NCBI GenBank assembly: GCA_021186555.1
Contig: JAJKFL010000026.1
Coordinates: 3,363,709 to 3,427,708, forward strand
DNA length: 64,000 nucleotides
Direction of reading: 5' to 3'
Source of the DNA: Reticulitermes speratus
Taxonomy: Eukaryota > Arthropoda > Insecta > Blattodea > Rhinotermitidae
Part shown: piece after piece, positions 1 to 10,565 of the stretch
How positions within the stretch are numbered: the stretch's first letter is position 1
How the letters are laid out: every line of letters begins with the position of its first letter
Notes under the pieces: model-generated
The model's database searches: none
What the model saw: the letters and a program-made list of their open reading frames with translations, nothing else
Told to the model about the DNA's origin: nothing
Program-made: the position numbers and the translations under genes

Positions 1-245
1 GGTATTGTTGTATTTCCAAAACAAAGTTCTGCACTCCAAGTCCCTCCCTGACGGACATTTCTTTCCCTGTCTAACTTAGTAATTCCTAATAAATATCTTA
101 AACATTTCACTTGTTCTGCTTCCAGTCTCTGTTCGTCTCTTTCTCCAGCACCCAGGCTTCACTACCAAACTTCAAGGCCACTTTGGCTGTAATATTATGG
201 ATTCTTACGTTTGTTTCTTTAGTCAACTGTTTTCCAAAATGTCTC
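1..245 (-). mobile_element. LINE tail (RTE-type reverse transcriptase C-terminal region), decayed
   Basis: On the minus strand the reading fragments GKQLTKETNVRIHN, KVALKFGSEAWVL and then SVREGLGVQNFVLEIQQY appear, broken by stop codons and a frameshift. They match the C-terminal region of the endonuclease/reverse transcriptase LINEs abundant in insects, usually written with an RIHNITAKAALKFGSEAWVL-type stretch. The fragment runs off the left edge. It is non-functional. Family placement (RTE-like) is from memory of such proteins and is tentative. Confidence 0.7.
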
Positions 246-261
246 CGTATAAAGCCATTTA

Positions 262-342
262 TACAGGGTATACACAAAAGAATGGTGCGGTTTCAATAGT
301 GAAAACTATTGAAACCGCACCATTATTTTGTGTATACCCTGT
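262..342. mobile_element. TIR-only palindrome (mariner/Tc1-like snapback), copy 1
   Basis: A near-perfect hairpin of about 36 bp per arm with a loop of only a few bases. Each arm starts with TACAGGGTATACACAAAAGA and continues into a GGTGCGG stretch. It has no coding capacity. The TA at each outer end fits Tc1/mariner insertion. A second copy lies at 782-864 with a few changes repeated in both arms. Confidence 0.7.
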
Positions 343-781
343 ATTGTTATATATGTGTAACTTGTCTTCTAATTCACTTTTGTAGTCAACTTCCTAAATA
401 AAACCTTACTATATCAAATAACCTATCAAAAATCATTCTTCAATAGAAAATGTTTTGTTTTGTGCGATATATCGATGACATATCGAAAACGCTATCATTG
501 ATATTGCTGTGACGTCACTCAGAAACAAAGCTCGATCGTAAGCATGAACACCGATGTGTGTCTTTAACAAAGCAAAGGCAATAAATGGTATAAGGTAGGT
601 TTAAGATAAAATAAGGAAGAGGGTAAATACGGACACAGCACAAGAAACACTGGAAGGTGGCAAAGTGAAACCGTGAAGGAATATGAAGAAGGAACTGATG
701 TATGTGGAGAGAGAAGAATCCAGTTACAACAGGACTGCAGAGTGTGGTAAGACTGTGACACAAATACATTGTATATATATA
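343..781. other. No gene seen
   Basis: A-rich unique sequence between the two snapback palindromes. I see no exon, tRNA-like head or terminal repeat here. Confidence 0.5.
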
Positions 782-858
782 TACAGGGCATACACAAAAG
801 AATGGTGCGGTTTTAATAGTGAACACTATTAAAACCGCACCATTCTTTTGTGTATGTC

Positions 859-864
<6 letters not shown>
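782..864. mobile_element. TIR-only palindrome, copy 2
   Basis: Same family as 262-342. Both arms carry the same substitutions relative to copy 1 (TTTTAATAG where copy 1 has TTTCAATAG), so arm pairing is kept. It is followed directly by an (AT)n run. Confidence 0.7.

Positions 865-907
<43 letters not shown>
861..907. repeat. (AT)n microsatellite
   Basis: About 23 uninterrupted TA dinucleotides next to the snapback palindrome. Confidence 0.95.
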
Positions 908-909
<2 letters not shown>

Positions 910-1223
910 CAGAATAGAAGTTAATGCAGATGGATGAGTACGAAGTGAACAGTGGGGGGTAAGACGGACTGACAGGTTGTGACGGTGGCAGGAAGTGCAG
1001 CTGTAAATGCTGGCGTCAAGCGTCATGCCTCAACATAAAAGCAGGAAAACTGAGATGAGCAATGCAGAGACGGGGGGCGTCTAAAAGCGTGGGGGCGGGG
1101 GGGGGGGTGGTGGTGGATGCTAAGTGCCGTCCATTCATGGATACGAGAGGTGATGTTACACGACACCGTAGTGTTTGTTCTGCGGTTGTCCACTTCTGTA
1201 ATTTCTTTTGATTTTGTGTACTA
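908..1223. other. No gene seen; G-rich tract
   Basis: It contains a G-rich stretch near 1086-1115 (a run of about 11 G followed by TGG repeats) that could form a G-quadruplex. There is no coding signal. Confidence 0.5.
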
Positions 1224-1677
1224 TTTATTGTAGTAAATTTATTGTAGTAAATATATTGTAGTAAATTTATTGTAGTAAAGTTATTGTAGTAAATATATTG
1301 TAGTAAATTTTTGTAGTAAAGTTATTGTAGTAAATTTATTGTAGTAAATATATTGTAGTAAATTTTTGTAGTAAATTTATTGTAGTAAATTTATTGTAGT
1401 AAATTTATTGTAAAGTTATTGTAGTAAATATATTGTAGTAAATTTTTGTAGTAAATTTATTGTAGTAAATTTATTGTAGTAAATATATTGTAGTAAATTT
1501 ATTGTAGTAAATTTATTGTAAATTTATTGTAGTAAATATATTGTAGTAAATTTATTGTAGTAAATTTTTTTAGTAAATTTATTGTAGTAAATTTATTGTA
1601 GTAAATTTATTGTAGTAAATTTATTGTAGTAAATTTATTGTAGTAAATATATTGTAGTAAATTTATTGTAGTAAATT
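1224..1677 (+). repeat. AT-rich minisatellite, about 14-bp unit
   Basis: Over thirty copies of a unit close to TTATTGTAGTAAAT, with length variants (TTTTTGTAGTAAA, ATATTGTAGTAAA) and a few internal deletions. Confidence 0.95.
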
Positions 1678-2139
1678 CATGTCGATTCCTTCTTTCTATC
1701 TAATTTTTTCAGTCCTTCTTTTTTTCCCTTCTTCACGGCTTCATTTCTTCTTTCACATAATTTTTCCTCTTCTTTTTTGTTTCTCTTCTTTCCATTATTT
1801 TCCATTTCTTCTTTCATTCTTTTTCCTTTATCTTCTTCTTTCCACACTGCGACGGGCTGCAGCTAGAATAAAACTCCTGAGAACGAAATTGAAATACAAA
1901 ACGTAAGTCTTCATAAATAAATTACACAAATGTTTAATTTTGAAAACTGGTTTTTGCTTTTTGATGCAAGAAAGTAGTTGTTTAAAATGGAGAGTGAAGG
2001 ATAGATAAATGTTTAAAATATGTAATCAGGCTACTGAATAAATAAAATAAATTTATTTTTAAAATTAAAACCATCTATGCACACACGAATTGGTGTAAAT
2101 TTCAGCCCTATTTTATTTCAGTACCTTTCAATCCTGCAG
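1678..2139. other. No gene seen; pyrimidine-rich tract
   Basis: 1680-1850 is a strongly T/C-rich strand (TTCTTT motifs), which explains the open frame there. The rest is AT-rich with no exon signal. Confidence 0.5.
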
Positions 2140-2427
2140 TAAGGTAAAAAGGTAAAGGTCGCCCTATAACAAGCCACGAAGGCCCAGAGGGGAGTAGAGG
2201 TATAGCTCTACTCTTTCTTTAACCCTGGCACTAGATGAGGGTGGGTGGTCAACTCCACGCCCCGGCCGCTTTACCCCCGGAAATGACCCGGTACCTATTA
2301 TATAGGAGGCTGGGTGGGCCTCAGGGCCGGTCTGGACGGGTGCGGAAAAGCTCGCCCCCACCGGGATTCGATCCCCGGACCGTCCAGCCCGTAGCGAGTC
2401 GCTATACCGACTGAGCTATCGCGGCCC
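2140..2427 (-). mobile_element. tRNA-derived SINE, family A, with target-site duplication
   Basis: Full-length copy in reverse. On the minus strand it begins GGGCCGCGATAGCTCAGT (A box) and has GGGGATCGAATCCC (B box), then a GC-rich body and a GGTAAAGG-type tail. It is flanked by 13-bp direct repeats TTCAATCCTGCAG at 2127-2139 and 2428-2440. Other copies are listed at 49114, 53300 and 57802. The tRNA-like head does not close an acceptor stem, so this is not a tRNA gene. Confidence 0.9.
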
Positions 2428-2589
2428 TTCAATCCTGCAGCATCACCATCAATTTAACTGTACCTTTTTATGGCTTGCTTTTAATGTACAGCTGATATTA
2501 AACCAGTTTAAGAATGGAATATTACTCAAAATTCAATTTATTTTACACCAACTAATGCACACGTAAAACCACTTTTTTTGTAGTTTTTA

Positions 2590-2870
2590 TTGTAAAATGT
2601 ACCTCTACACGTGTTTCGATCCTCGGATTATCGTCAGGGGTTTTTTTTAATCATCAGGGACTTAAAGATTATAAATTGCACAATTACAAATTAACAATAA
2701 ACTTATACATTAAAACTATAAGATGTATCAAGGTTAAAATTTTAGACTTTTTCTGCTGGTTCCTGGATCCACTGTGTATCGGAATTTGACTGTTTACATG
2801 CGGAAGGCTAAGACAGTACTAAGGGTTCCTTAGAGGCCACTTTTGAGACCTAGAATTAGATGACAGAATA
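2590..2870 (-). mobile_element. Arm of a palindromic hammerhead-bearing element (23.9-kb family)
   Basis: This segment resembles 23930-24120 in order and content: a ribozyme-like motif, then an ATCAGGGA..AAATTGCACA-type AT-rich stretch, then CTGGATCCACTG..GTATCGG. Only one arm is clear here; I see no matching inverted arm nearby. Confidence 0.55.
2603..2640 (-). ncRNA. Hammerhead-like ribozyme motif
   Basis: On the minus strand: CTGACGA, then a short ATCC/GGAT helix II, then GAAAC-ACGT-GTA. Position 7 of a hammerhead core is variable, so CTGACGA is allowed. Stem III would be only A-C/G-U with a 4-nt loop. The flanking stem I pairs poorly here, so this copy is probably inactive. Confidence 0.4.
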
Positions 2871-3502
2871 ATATTAAAATGGACCTTACGGAAACAGCTT
2901 ATTAACTGCATTGAAATACCTCATAGTAAAGTAAAATTAACAGCGTCTGTTACGAGGTTTGGACTTTATGCTCACGAAGCGGAAAGATTTTTCCGGAGGT
3001 TTTGCCATCCAGTGAACTGACAGGGAGGATTTTTTGTTACGAAATTAATGCTCTCAGCAGGCGTCTGAAAGACAGGCTATTATAAATAGGTAGGGCGTCT
3101 GGAAAGAGCTGGAGTAACAAGATGCTTCATAAATATGCAGCAACATTGCGAGAACTGATTGTGAATTAGTTTGGACGTGATTATGTGCACAGAAATACAA
3201 AGAGATCTATTTGTAAGGAAAATGTGATGTAATACATCTACTGTCGTCGACTCGCGAGAACAGAGTTGACCTTGGCAGTGGTGACAGATGTCGAAGTCAG
3301 ATATTTAGGTGTAAAAGACCAGTAAGTGATGTGTTACAGCTAAAAATAAACTGGGTTGAAGTCCAGTTGTGTCTTGTGTGTGTGAGTTAATAATGTTATT
3401 TTTCTGTCGTGTTCTGTCTGGTAACAGCTGTTCATAAATTTAACTTTAGTCAAACTCAACACTGGGAAGTCATAGAGAATTTACGAGTAAGTACTTAATG
3501 TC
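2871..3502. other. No gene seen
   Basis: Unique AT-rich sequence with no convincing exon or repeat ends. Confidence 0.4.
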
Positions 3503-3911
3503 CTAGTCGACCTCGGTGGACTAGTGGTTAGCGTGCTCGCCACTGGACCCTAGGTTCGCGGGTTCGATCCCGACCGAGGGCTATGGCTTTTTAAGGGTGA
3601 TAAAAATCCGGAGCACCACTTCCTTCGGAGGGGAAGTAAAGCCGTCGGTCCCATGTCGTAGATTTACGGCATGTAAAAGAACCTTACGGGCATGAATAAA
3701 ACTAGTAATGTCCGTAAGCAAAATTCAGCTGCCATTTCTTACCCAATTCTCCTGACTACCTGCCAGATGGCTCTGGCAGTCACATCAGGATTGAGTAGAA
3801 CTTGTGCGGTCAGTGGGCTGGTCACTCACTACATCAACGCGCATGACCATAGACCCTTCCGAAAGGAGGCTCCTAAGCTCCGCGTTGGAGCGACAGGGAC
3901 AAACAACAACA
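3503..3911 (+). mobile_element. tRNA-derived SINE, family D, full length with TSD
   Basis: The tRNA-like head holds TGGACTAGTGGTTAGCGTG (A box region) and GCGGGTTCGATCCCGACC (B box). A body of about 300 bp and an (ACA)n-type tail follow. Direct repeats ACTTAATGTC flank it at 3493-3502 and 3912-3921. The 90-codon open frame inside it is not a gene. Confidence 0.9.
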
Positions 3912-4122
3912 ACTTAATGTCTTACTTTAATTATAAACAGCACATTTCAGTAATATCGCAATAACGCAGTCGCAACTGCAAATAACGCAGTTACTGTTTA
4001 GACGTCTAAAAGCTTAAGGAATTTTAACACTGTCCGTACCTTGTACGTGCGTATATTACAACAATGTATATCAACGCGAAATGTTACACAATGTTAAAAC
4101 ATAATATGCAATCACTTTACAT

Positions 4123-4166
4123 AAACCCCGATATATTTCGGTGCACTAGTACACCATCTTCAGGGG
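4123..4166 (-). ncRNA. Hammerhead-like ribozyme motif, left arm
   Basis: Minus strand: CCCC-CTGAAGA-T, helix II GGTG/CACC, then GAAA-TATAT-C-GGGG. Stem III would pair A-U and U-A around a 2-nt loop. The base at the cleavage position is C, an allowed H. Stem I begins CCCC/GGGG. All core positions fit except the extra T after CTGAAGA. Confidence 0.55.
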
Positions 4167-4509
4167 GAAACACATGTAACACTTAAAACACACAAACACA
4201 GCTGTTAAAATGTTCATTAAAAGTACAATTATTTTAAACACCACATCTTGACGCTGTTTGTTGAATTATGTCTTGTAGAGGTTTTTGGTGTAAGACTATT
4301 GTTGTTCATTGTTAAGTAACGAGTTGTAACAATACAGCTATGTTATTTAACAATTAACAATAACCGTCTTGCACCAAAAACTTCTACAAGACATACTTCA
4401 ACAAACAGCGTCAAGATGTGGTGTTTAAAATATGATGAGCATTTTAACAGCTGTGTTTGTGTGTTTTAAGTGTTACATGTGTTTCCCCCCTGAAGATGGT
4501 GTACTAGTG

Positions 4510-4833
4510 CAGCGGTATTCAACCTTTTTTGTTCGCGTACCCCCCACATATAATTTATCTACAACTTTGTACCCCCAAAGTTGTTGGTGCATAATTCAAG
4601 TTATACACAGTCTATAATCTACATCTAAAATAAGTTAAATAAATTACATCCAAAATAATGTATTAAATAATAAGTTTTAAATGAGAAAAAGGAGAGTCAA
4701 GCTACTAAATAACAAATATATTATTGTCTATCGTATAAAAATTAATAAAGGAATAAAGGTATTTTAGCAAAGCAAAATTATATGCACTGTGTGGAATAAA
4801 ATGAAACTAGCCGCCCAGATAAGAATCGCATAA

Positions 4834-4869
<36 letters not shown>

Positions 4870-5026
4870 GCTCCCAAATCGCATGTCCTTACGTCCAGGT
4901 CTGTTGTGGCTAACCCTAAATCTGGCCCTGATTATTCAGTGTTTATCATGAAATAATATATTTATTTTTTGTTAATCTTACGTACCCCCTAAGATGTCTT
5001 CGCGTACCCCAGGTTTAATACCACTG
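4510..5026 (+). mobile_element. Non-autonomous hAT-type element, copy 1
   Basis: Terminal inverted repeats CAGCGGTATTCAACC and GGTTTAATACCACTG, typical of hAT elements (CAGNGGT..TCAA). The flanks TACTAGTG (4502-4509) and GTCTAGTG (5027-5034) look like an 8-bp target duplication with mismatches. Inside are AT-rich sequence and a (GA)n run at 4836-4864. No transposase is present. A second copy is at 46618-47102. Confidence 0.85.
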
Positions 5027-5095
5027 GTCTAGTGGACTAAAATATATCGGGTTTTATGTGAAGTGATTGCGTATTGTGTTTTAACATTGTGTAAG

Positions 5096-5549
5096 AGTTA
5101 GTGTTAATATACACTGTTGTCTGTAAGGGTGTTTCATTGCAAAATTTGTGGCTCAAAACTGTTGTAGTCTGTAGTCGTTGTGTAGTTTCTAACATGGATT
5201 CTCTCTCTCAAGTTGAGACTCTTTATATCTTTGCTCTCTCGCGAACTTTCCGCACTAAATACATGTGACAGGAAGCGAAACGGTCCTCGGCACAGATTGC
5301 TTGAGCCCCCACACGCTGTTTGTCTCTTGGAAGCTGCATTCCGCACGAAAGTACAACGTCTTACCGTGAGATTAACAGCCTGACACAAAACCTGCTTCAC
5401 GTGAGAGCAAGACTGAACACACCTCGTCTTAAAATCCCAGTACCAACAAAATCTACGTCACAATAGGCAAGTTATGCTGTTAGAAACGTTAGCAAGTGCT
5501 AGCAAATAGTAATTGTAGTTCTGGGGCCGGTGTTGGTGGGGAGGTTCCG
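5096..5549. other. No gene seen
   Basis: Mixed-composition sequence; the 88-codon minus-strand frame at 5134-5400 shows no recognisable domain or splice support. Confidence 0.4.
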
Positions 5550-5745
5550 GGTTTTCTGGGATATGGCGCTGTGTGTTTGGGTAAGTGGTTCTTGGCTTCC
5601 CGAAAAACAGCGTCGTATTTATCTTCAAGGTTAATCAGTCCATTAACTCATTACCGCTCAAGACGAAGGGGCGACGTTCTTTCGAAACGTCGCGAAATAC
5701 ATACCCAGCGACAAAATTCACATCCCAGAAGACGTGAGTCTTCAA
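5550..5745. mobile_element. Palindromic repeat of the CTGGGATRTG/CACATCCCAG family, eroded
   Basis: The ends TTCTGGGATATGGCGCTGTG and TTCACATCCCAGAAGACGTG are inverted copies. The centre keeps TTTCGAAACGTCGCG, the GAAACGTCG part of the hammerhead-like motif, but the CTGANGA part is degraded. Confidence 0.55.
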
Positions 5746-5926
5746 GTATTTACTAATAGGAGAAGACGACGAAAATAATAGGCGGCAATAGAAGGACTGT
5801 GTAGTTTGTATTGCAGTATCCGACGTTTTAGGAAAAAGCTTAATATTTTGAAGCCTAGCGTTTACTATATGTACAGCCAGTTTTAATATTGTATAATTCT
5901 ACGTTCTGCCCACACAGTGTATTTGT
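5746..5926. other. No gene seen
   Basis: Short unique stretch before the 114-bp repeats. Confidence 0.3.
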
Positions 5927-6490
5927 ATATTGTGTGTGGATCTCAGAACAAACAGCGATTATTTCACTGTACAGCATTAACTGACTGGTTTGTATAACTG
6001 AGACGGAGTGTGTTTACTGCGCGGTACGGACTGTATTTATGTGTTTTGTGTGGATCTCAGAACAAACAGCAATTATTTCACTGTACAGCATTAACTGACT
6101 GGTTTGTATAACTGAGACGAAGTGTTTTTACTGCGCGGTACGGACTGTATTTATGTGTTTTGTGTGGATCTCAGAACAAACAGCGATTATTTCACTGTAC
6201 AACATTAACTGACTGGTTTGTATAACTGAGACGGAGTGTGTTTACTGCGCGGTACGGACTGTATTTATGTGTTTTGTGTGGATCTCAGAACAAACAGCGA
6301 TTATTTCACTGTACAGCATTAACTGACTGGTTTGTATAACTGAGACGGAGTGTGTTTACTGCGCGGTACGGACTGTATTTATGTGTTTTGTGTGGATCTC
6401 AGAACAAACAGCGATTATTTCACTGTACAGCATTAACTGACTGGTTTGTATAACTGAGATGTAGTGTGTTTACTGCGCGGTACGGACTGA
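5927..6490 (+). repeat. 114-bp tandem repeat, about five copies
   Basis: The marker TGTGTGGATCTCAGAACAAA recurs at intervals of exactly 114 bp. Each unit ends in GCGCGGTACGGACTG. Copies differ at only a few bases, so the array is recent or homogenised. Confidence 0.95.
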
Positions 6491-7070
6491 GTCTTTAAAT
6501 AGAACGGATTACGTTTTGTCCTTGAAGGGTGAATCTCGTATTACTTAGATATCAGCAGCAAGTTGCTATTGTTTTAGCAGCTCCCTGTCGTTCACAGATG
6601 TATGTGAACATAATTAAAAACATGTCACACGAAATGTTATTTTTGTCTGTAGTTTGAAAATACGTACACAGCTGTATTTGTTCTGCTTGAAAATGAATTG
6701 CAGCCAAGTGTTTGTATTTTTATGTCGGTCTGAGCTCTGCATATTCTGCTGGCAATAACTCAAATATTATGAATAATTTATAAACGCCTACACTGTGTGG
6801 GAACTGCATGACATACAAAATTAATTCGTTTGTGTCCAGTGACAGGGATCAGAAGAGGCACTGCGACTTGCAGCGCTCTACCCACGCTGGACACAGTGCC
6901 GTGCATGTATATAGTCGTACATTTTGAGCATGAGGTTTATGTTGTGGTATTTAGTTCGCTATAGAACCAAAATGTTATGTGACTTGCGAAGAAATGAAGG
7001 AATATCGGAAAACAAAATAAAGAAAAAGTGGTAAAAGGAAGTAAAGGCAGTAGCATGTGAAATTTGAGGT
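6491..7070. other. No gene seen
   Basis: Unique AT-rich sequence; no exon-like segment recognised. Confidence 0.4.
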
Positions 7071-7079
7071 TCGCACAGC

Positions 7080-7185
7080 GGTATATTTGAGGATTAAAGA
7101 CTTCTGGGATGTCATACTGTGTCGTTGGGTGAGTGGTTACCGACGTTTCGTAGGAACGTGTTATCTTCGGAAACATGTAGCTGTA
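7080..7185. mobile_element. Fragment of the CTGGGATRTG palindromic family
   Basis: TTCTGGGATGTCATACTGTG followed by GAGTGGTTACCGACGTTTCG is the left arm of this family. The minus strand keeps GAAACGTCGGTA, but the ribozyme-like CTGAAGA is mutated to CCGAAGA and helix II is lost. Confidence 0.5.
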
Positions 7186-7997
7186 TATAATAAAACAGGT
7201 AATTGTTTACGAATATTTGTGTTTGACTTTCTTACCTAAATATTTGCTTTCTGTCCAGATTCTCGAAGTAAAATTTCGTGTTCATTTCTTATTTCCGTTT
7301 TACAAGGTACGCGCCTTCCCATCAAACTTCCCTGCCTTTAATTAACCTAACAGTAATTACTGAAAACTCCTGCTGCTTCCTCGTTCACACGTTCAGGCCG
7401 CATTCACTCACAAACACTTTCCATGTGTGACTTTTTATTCCATACAGAATTTTCGTGTTTATTTAATGTTATTACGCCGAAGTTTAACTTCAAAAGCGTT
7501 ACGTCATTGATATAATATTTTCGTGTTGTCGTATCGAATTTTTTAAGGTCCTTCATCACCATTCAGTTGGCAGGACTGTCAGTTACAGGACATTGTTTGC
7601 AATATTTTTACATTACAGGATCTCCATAATCCTGAAAACATAGGATCGAACTCTGACCTTTAGTGTGGGGAAAAAAACATATGTACTGAACTGTAACATA
7701 ATGGATATTTCCTGTCTGCTTGAATTCACAATATTGCAGCGTTATCCGTGATATGGAAGTTGTTATTATTATCGGAATTGTTATAAACAGTGACATATAC
7801 CGGAAAGGTGTAGGCCTAATGATTCACACAAAACAGGTCATGTGTTGCACGTGGAAACCTTTCTTGTAACGAATCTGTCAACTTCTCACACTATACAGCG
7901 TGGTGCAGAAGTCCCTTGACACTAGATGCAACATGCCAAACATCGAGTTTCAAGTGACTTTTGCGCCACTCTGTGTAACGTCGAAGGGATGACTGTG
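7186..7997. other. No gene seen
   Basis: AT-rich unique sequence without repeat ends or recognised exons. Confidence 0.4.
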
Positions 7998-8275
7998 CCA
8001 TGGCTCAGGGGGTTAGTCGCCGGCCTCTCACCGCGGAGGCAGATCCCGGGTCAGTCCATGTGGGATTTGTGGTGGACAAAGTTGTACTGTGGCAGTTTTT
8101 TTCTCCGAGTACTTCTGTTTTCCCATGTCAGTATCATTCCACCGGTGCTCCATTACAAGAAGAAACGAAAAAACTAATCAGCTTCATCACAGTGTTGCAC
8201 AATAAGCCTCAAGGCTGCGGTGTGTCCGTAGCATCTGCTGCGGGGCCCTTCACCACAAAAATAATAATAATAATA
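7998..8275 (+). mobile_element. tRNA-derived SINE-like element, family E
   Basis: The head CCATGGCTCAGGGGGTTAGT followed by GGCAGATCCCGGGTCAGTCC resembles A and B boxes of a tRNA. The body has CAGTATCATTCCACCGGTGC and a TTCACCACAAAAATAATAAT tail. The overlapping 102-codon open frame is part of the SINE. Confidence 0.6.
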
Positions 8276-8937
8276 AATGAAGGGAAAAGAAGGAAGATTA
8301 GTGATTAATTTTTGGAGCACTTGGAAGTGTGTGAACGTGACGTAAGTGTGGTTACTGTCCTGCCATTTGCCTACAAAGCTTTAGTACATCCACGAGACAA
8401 TTCAGACATTTTTATTAGTAGGAAAGAACAGAGACAATTACGAATTCGGAAGGACAAAAGGCGGTTGTGTCCCAGTTAAAGATGCAAAGAATATTGCCAG
8501 GTGTTGTGAACCAATTTGAGGGTACTGGATAATTGTGTCGAGGTCTCAACTGCGGACTTACCGAAAGTCAGCAGCTACACAGTGGCTTGTCTTACGTCAC
8601 GGGGCAGCAAAACTAACTTTAAACAATTTACTGTTGTCCATTCACAAAGACAGTTTTAAGCTTTGAGAGTGATAACACAGAGCAATATGGACGGTTAGAT
8701 ACTTATGACCAGCAGAAGAAGCACTTAGACTGCAAATACGTCACACTAAGGTGCAGTTGTGTCTTGTACATGCGGGTTAATTCTATTGTTTTGTGTTGTG
8801 TTCTACCTGGTTAGAAGTTTGCATATTGATATGAGTTCTAAAAGGTTCTGACGATGGTATATACCATTGAGAACTAATTGTCTTCTGGACTTTGTCCATC
8901 GTCTTGGATAAAATATATATATATATATATAAAATCA
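8276..8937. other. No gene seen; possible ribozyme relic and (AT)n
   Basis: TTCTGACGATGGTATATACC followed by ATTGAGAAC at about 8846-8874 looks like an eroded CTGANGA-T-helix motif whose GAAAC is lost. A short (AT)n lies at 8911-8930. Confidence 0.35.
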
Positions 8938-9160
8938 CGACGTTACAGACCTGGACAGGCTCTTAGGGTTCCAGGAGGTTCAGGCTTCCAGATTTCTAGA
9001 CAATCGGCACATGAAGGTGGTTAGGTTGTCAGCCCTAGGCACTGGCCGCCTTTACCCACTGGAAATATTCCTGGTACTCATTTCTGTTAGAGGCTGAGTC
9101 GACCCCAGGGCCATAGTGCGACCGAAACGATTATGTCAATGTAAAATTTCTTGTAATAAT
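8938..9160 (-). mobile_element. SINE family C, partial
   Basis: It shares GGGTTCCAGGAGGTT, ACAATCGGCACATGAAGG and GCTGAGTCGACCCCAGGGCC with the fuller copy at 10115-10418. The tRNA-like head, which would lie at the right end, is missing. Confidence 0.75.
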
Positions 9161-10114
9161 ACGTAAGTGGAATGGGTAATTGTAAACCGGTAAGCTATAT
9201 CTTACCTTCAGACGCTGCGTACTAAGCACAGGGTCTGTATTACGTGTTGAGTTACTACACAGGACTTACTGTGTACTTTGTCTAAGTTCCTAGCCTTCCA
9301 ACCTTTTACGCATGCGCACAACGGTACACTTGAACCCATTAATATTTGTGTGGAATTTCCATTACCTACAATTAATCCGTTCATTTCTAAAATCCCCAGC
9401 TATACTTTATGATGGGCAACTCAGCCCACTTGTGGCCGATAATTCTGGATCATCAGGAGAGCTCCTGGAAATTCGCACAAAAGCTCCAGGAAGAAATGTT
9501 ATTTCTATCCGTCAGAAATGTAATGTTTTGTTGTGGAATTAATTTCAATGGGCAGTGGCAATTATCGGTTGGTCAGACATCGCAATATGATTTGATCGAG
9601 TTTCCAGGAATTAAAAAAAATGCTCTAAATACAAAAGATAGTCCTATATCTGAAAGATGGCGTGTATGGCTGTATTTAAAAGAATGGTTAATATTTCTGA
9701 GCGTTGTGACAGGCATTATGAAGCATTTTTCTACGTAAAGGGGAGACTTTTTAATAAACCAGGTTTGTTTTTGGCTCTTACAACCCCCAGCTCTATTGCA
9801 CGACATTATATTGAATTACTGAAGCTGGTATGATGGCAAAGTTTGTTACCGTCAAATATAACGTACTTAATAATACAGGGTCCTTATTTAATTTGCCAAA
9901 TATTTTTCGTCGCCTCACGCTGCTGCTCCGTCGCTCTTGTGTGTAGTCGGCTAAATGAGCTACGTCAGTACGATAAACAAACTACAGGAAGCGGCAACCA
10001 ATAATTGTCACATAAAATAATGACCTTACATAATTTTTTACGTGTTTTGGCTTTTCTTATTCATCTCCAGTATCTAAAATTCACAGAACACAAAAATAAT
10101 TTTATTTACAAAGG
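9161..10114. other. No recognised gene; open frame of unknown nature
   Basis: A 109-codon plus-strand frame at 9409-9738 overlaps a second frame. I recognise no domain and see no splice support, so I do not call it a gene. Confidence 0.3.
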
Positions 10115-10418
10115 GTAAAGCAACCCCATTACAGCCCTTGACAGGCCCTTAGGGTTCCAGGAGGTTGAGGCTCACAGATTTATAGACAATCGGCACATGA
10201 AGGTGGTAAGGTTGTCAGCCCTACGCACCGGCCGCTTTTACCCTCCAGGAAATATTCCTGGTACTCATTTCTGTTAGACGCTGAGTCGACCCCAGGGCCA
10301 TAGTGCGGCCGGAAGGATTATGTACATGAAAAATTCCTATGACACCATCGGGAATCAAACCCGCGATCTTCCGGCTTGTAGCGCAGTGCATCAACCAACT
10401 GCGCCACCGCGTGCCCCT
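10115..10418 (-). mobile_element. SINE family C, near full length
   Basis: On the minus strand the head reads GGCACGCGGTGGCGCAGTTG, and GGGTTTGATTCCCGATGG is the B box. A body with GTCGACTCAGCGTCTAACAG and the AGGCTTTACC-type end follow. Related copies are at 8938, 37447 and 53155. Confidence 0.85.
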
Positions 10419-10449
10419 TTCATTTACAATAAACTACTTTAAAATTTGG

Positions 10450-10545
10450 GCTGTGTAGATCAGTTAATAGGGTGACCAGCCTACGGGCTGGACCACCGGG
10501 GAATCGGGGTTTGATCTTTGGCAGGAACATATTTTTCTCTGTTTT
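10450..10545 (+). mobile_element. tRNA-like SINE head
   Basis: GGCTGTGTAGATCAGTTAAT and GAATCGGGGTTTGATCTTTG look like decayed A and B boxes. The body that follows is replaced by the 23-bp minisatellite. Confidence 0.5.
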
Positions 10546-10565
10546 CCACTCCTTCCAGAGCAGCC

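Larger units (their letters stand above)
4085..5095. mobile_element. Large palindromic element with hammerhead-like motif in each arm, split by a hAT insertion
   Basis: The left arm (about 4085-4290) and right arm (about 4370-4509 plus 5027-5095) are inverted copies, for example ATCACTTTACATAAA against TTTATGTGAAGTGAT. The right arm is interrupted at 4510-5026 by a hAT-type element. Without it the palindrome is about 490 bp. No protein is encoded. Confidence 0.75.

Noticed and set aside
1679-1906. 75-codon open frame
   Set aside because: Explained by a pyrimidine-rich tract that lacks stops by composition.
3692-3964. 90-codon open frame
   Set aside because: It lies within the body of SINE family D.
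9409-9738. 109-codon open frame
   Set aside because: No domain recognised and overlapped by another frame; no repeats or splice sites support it.
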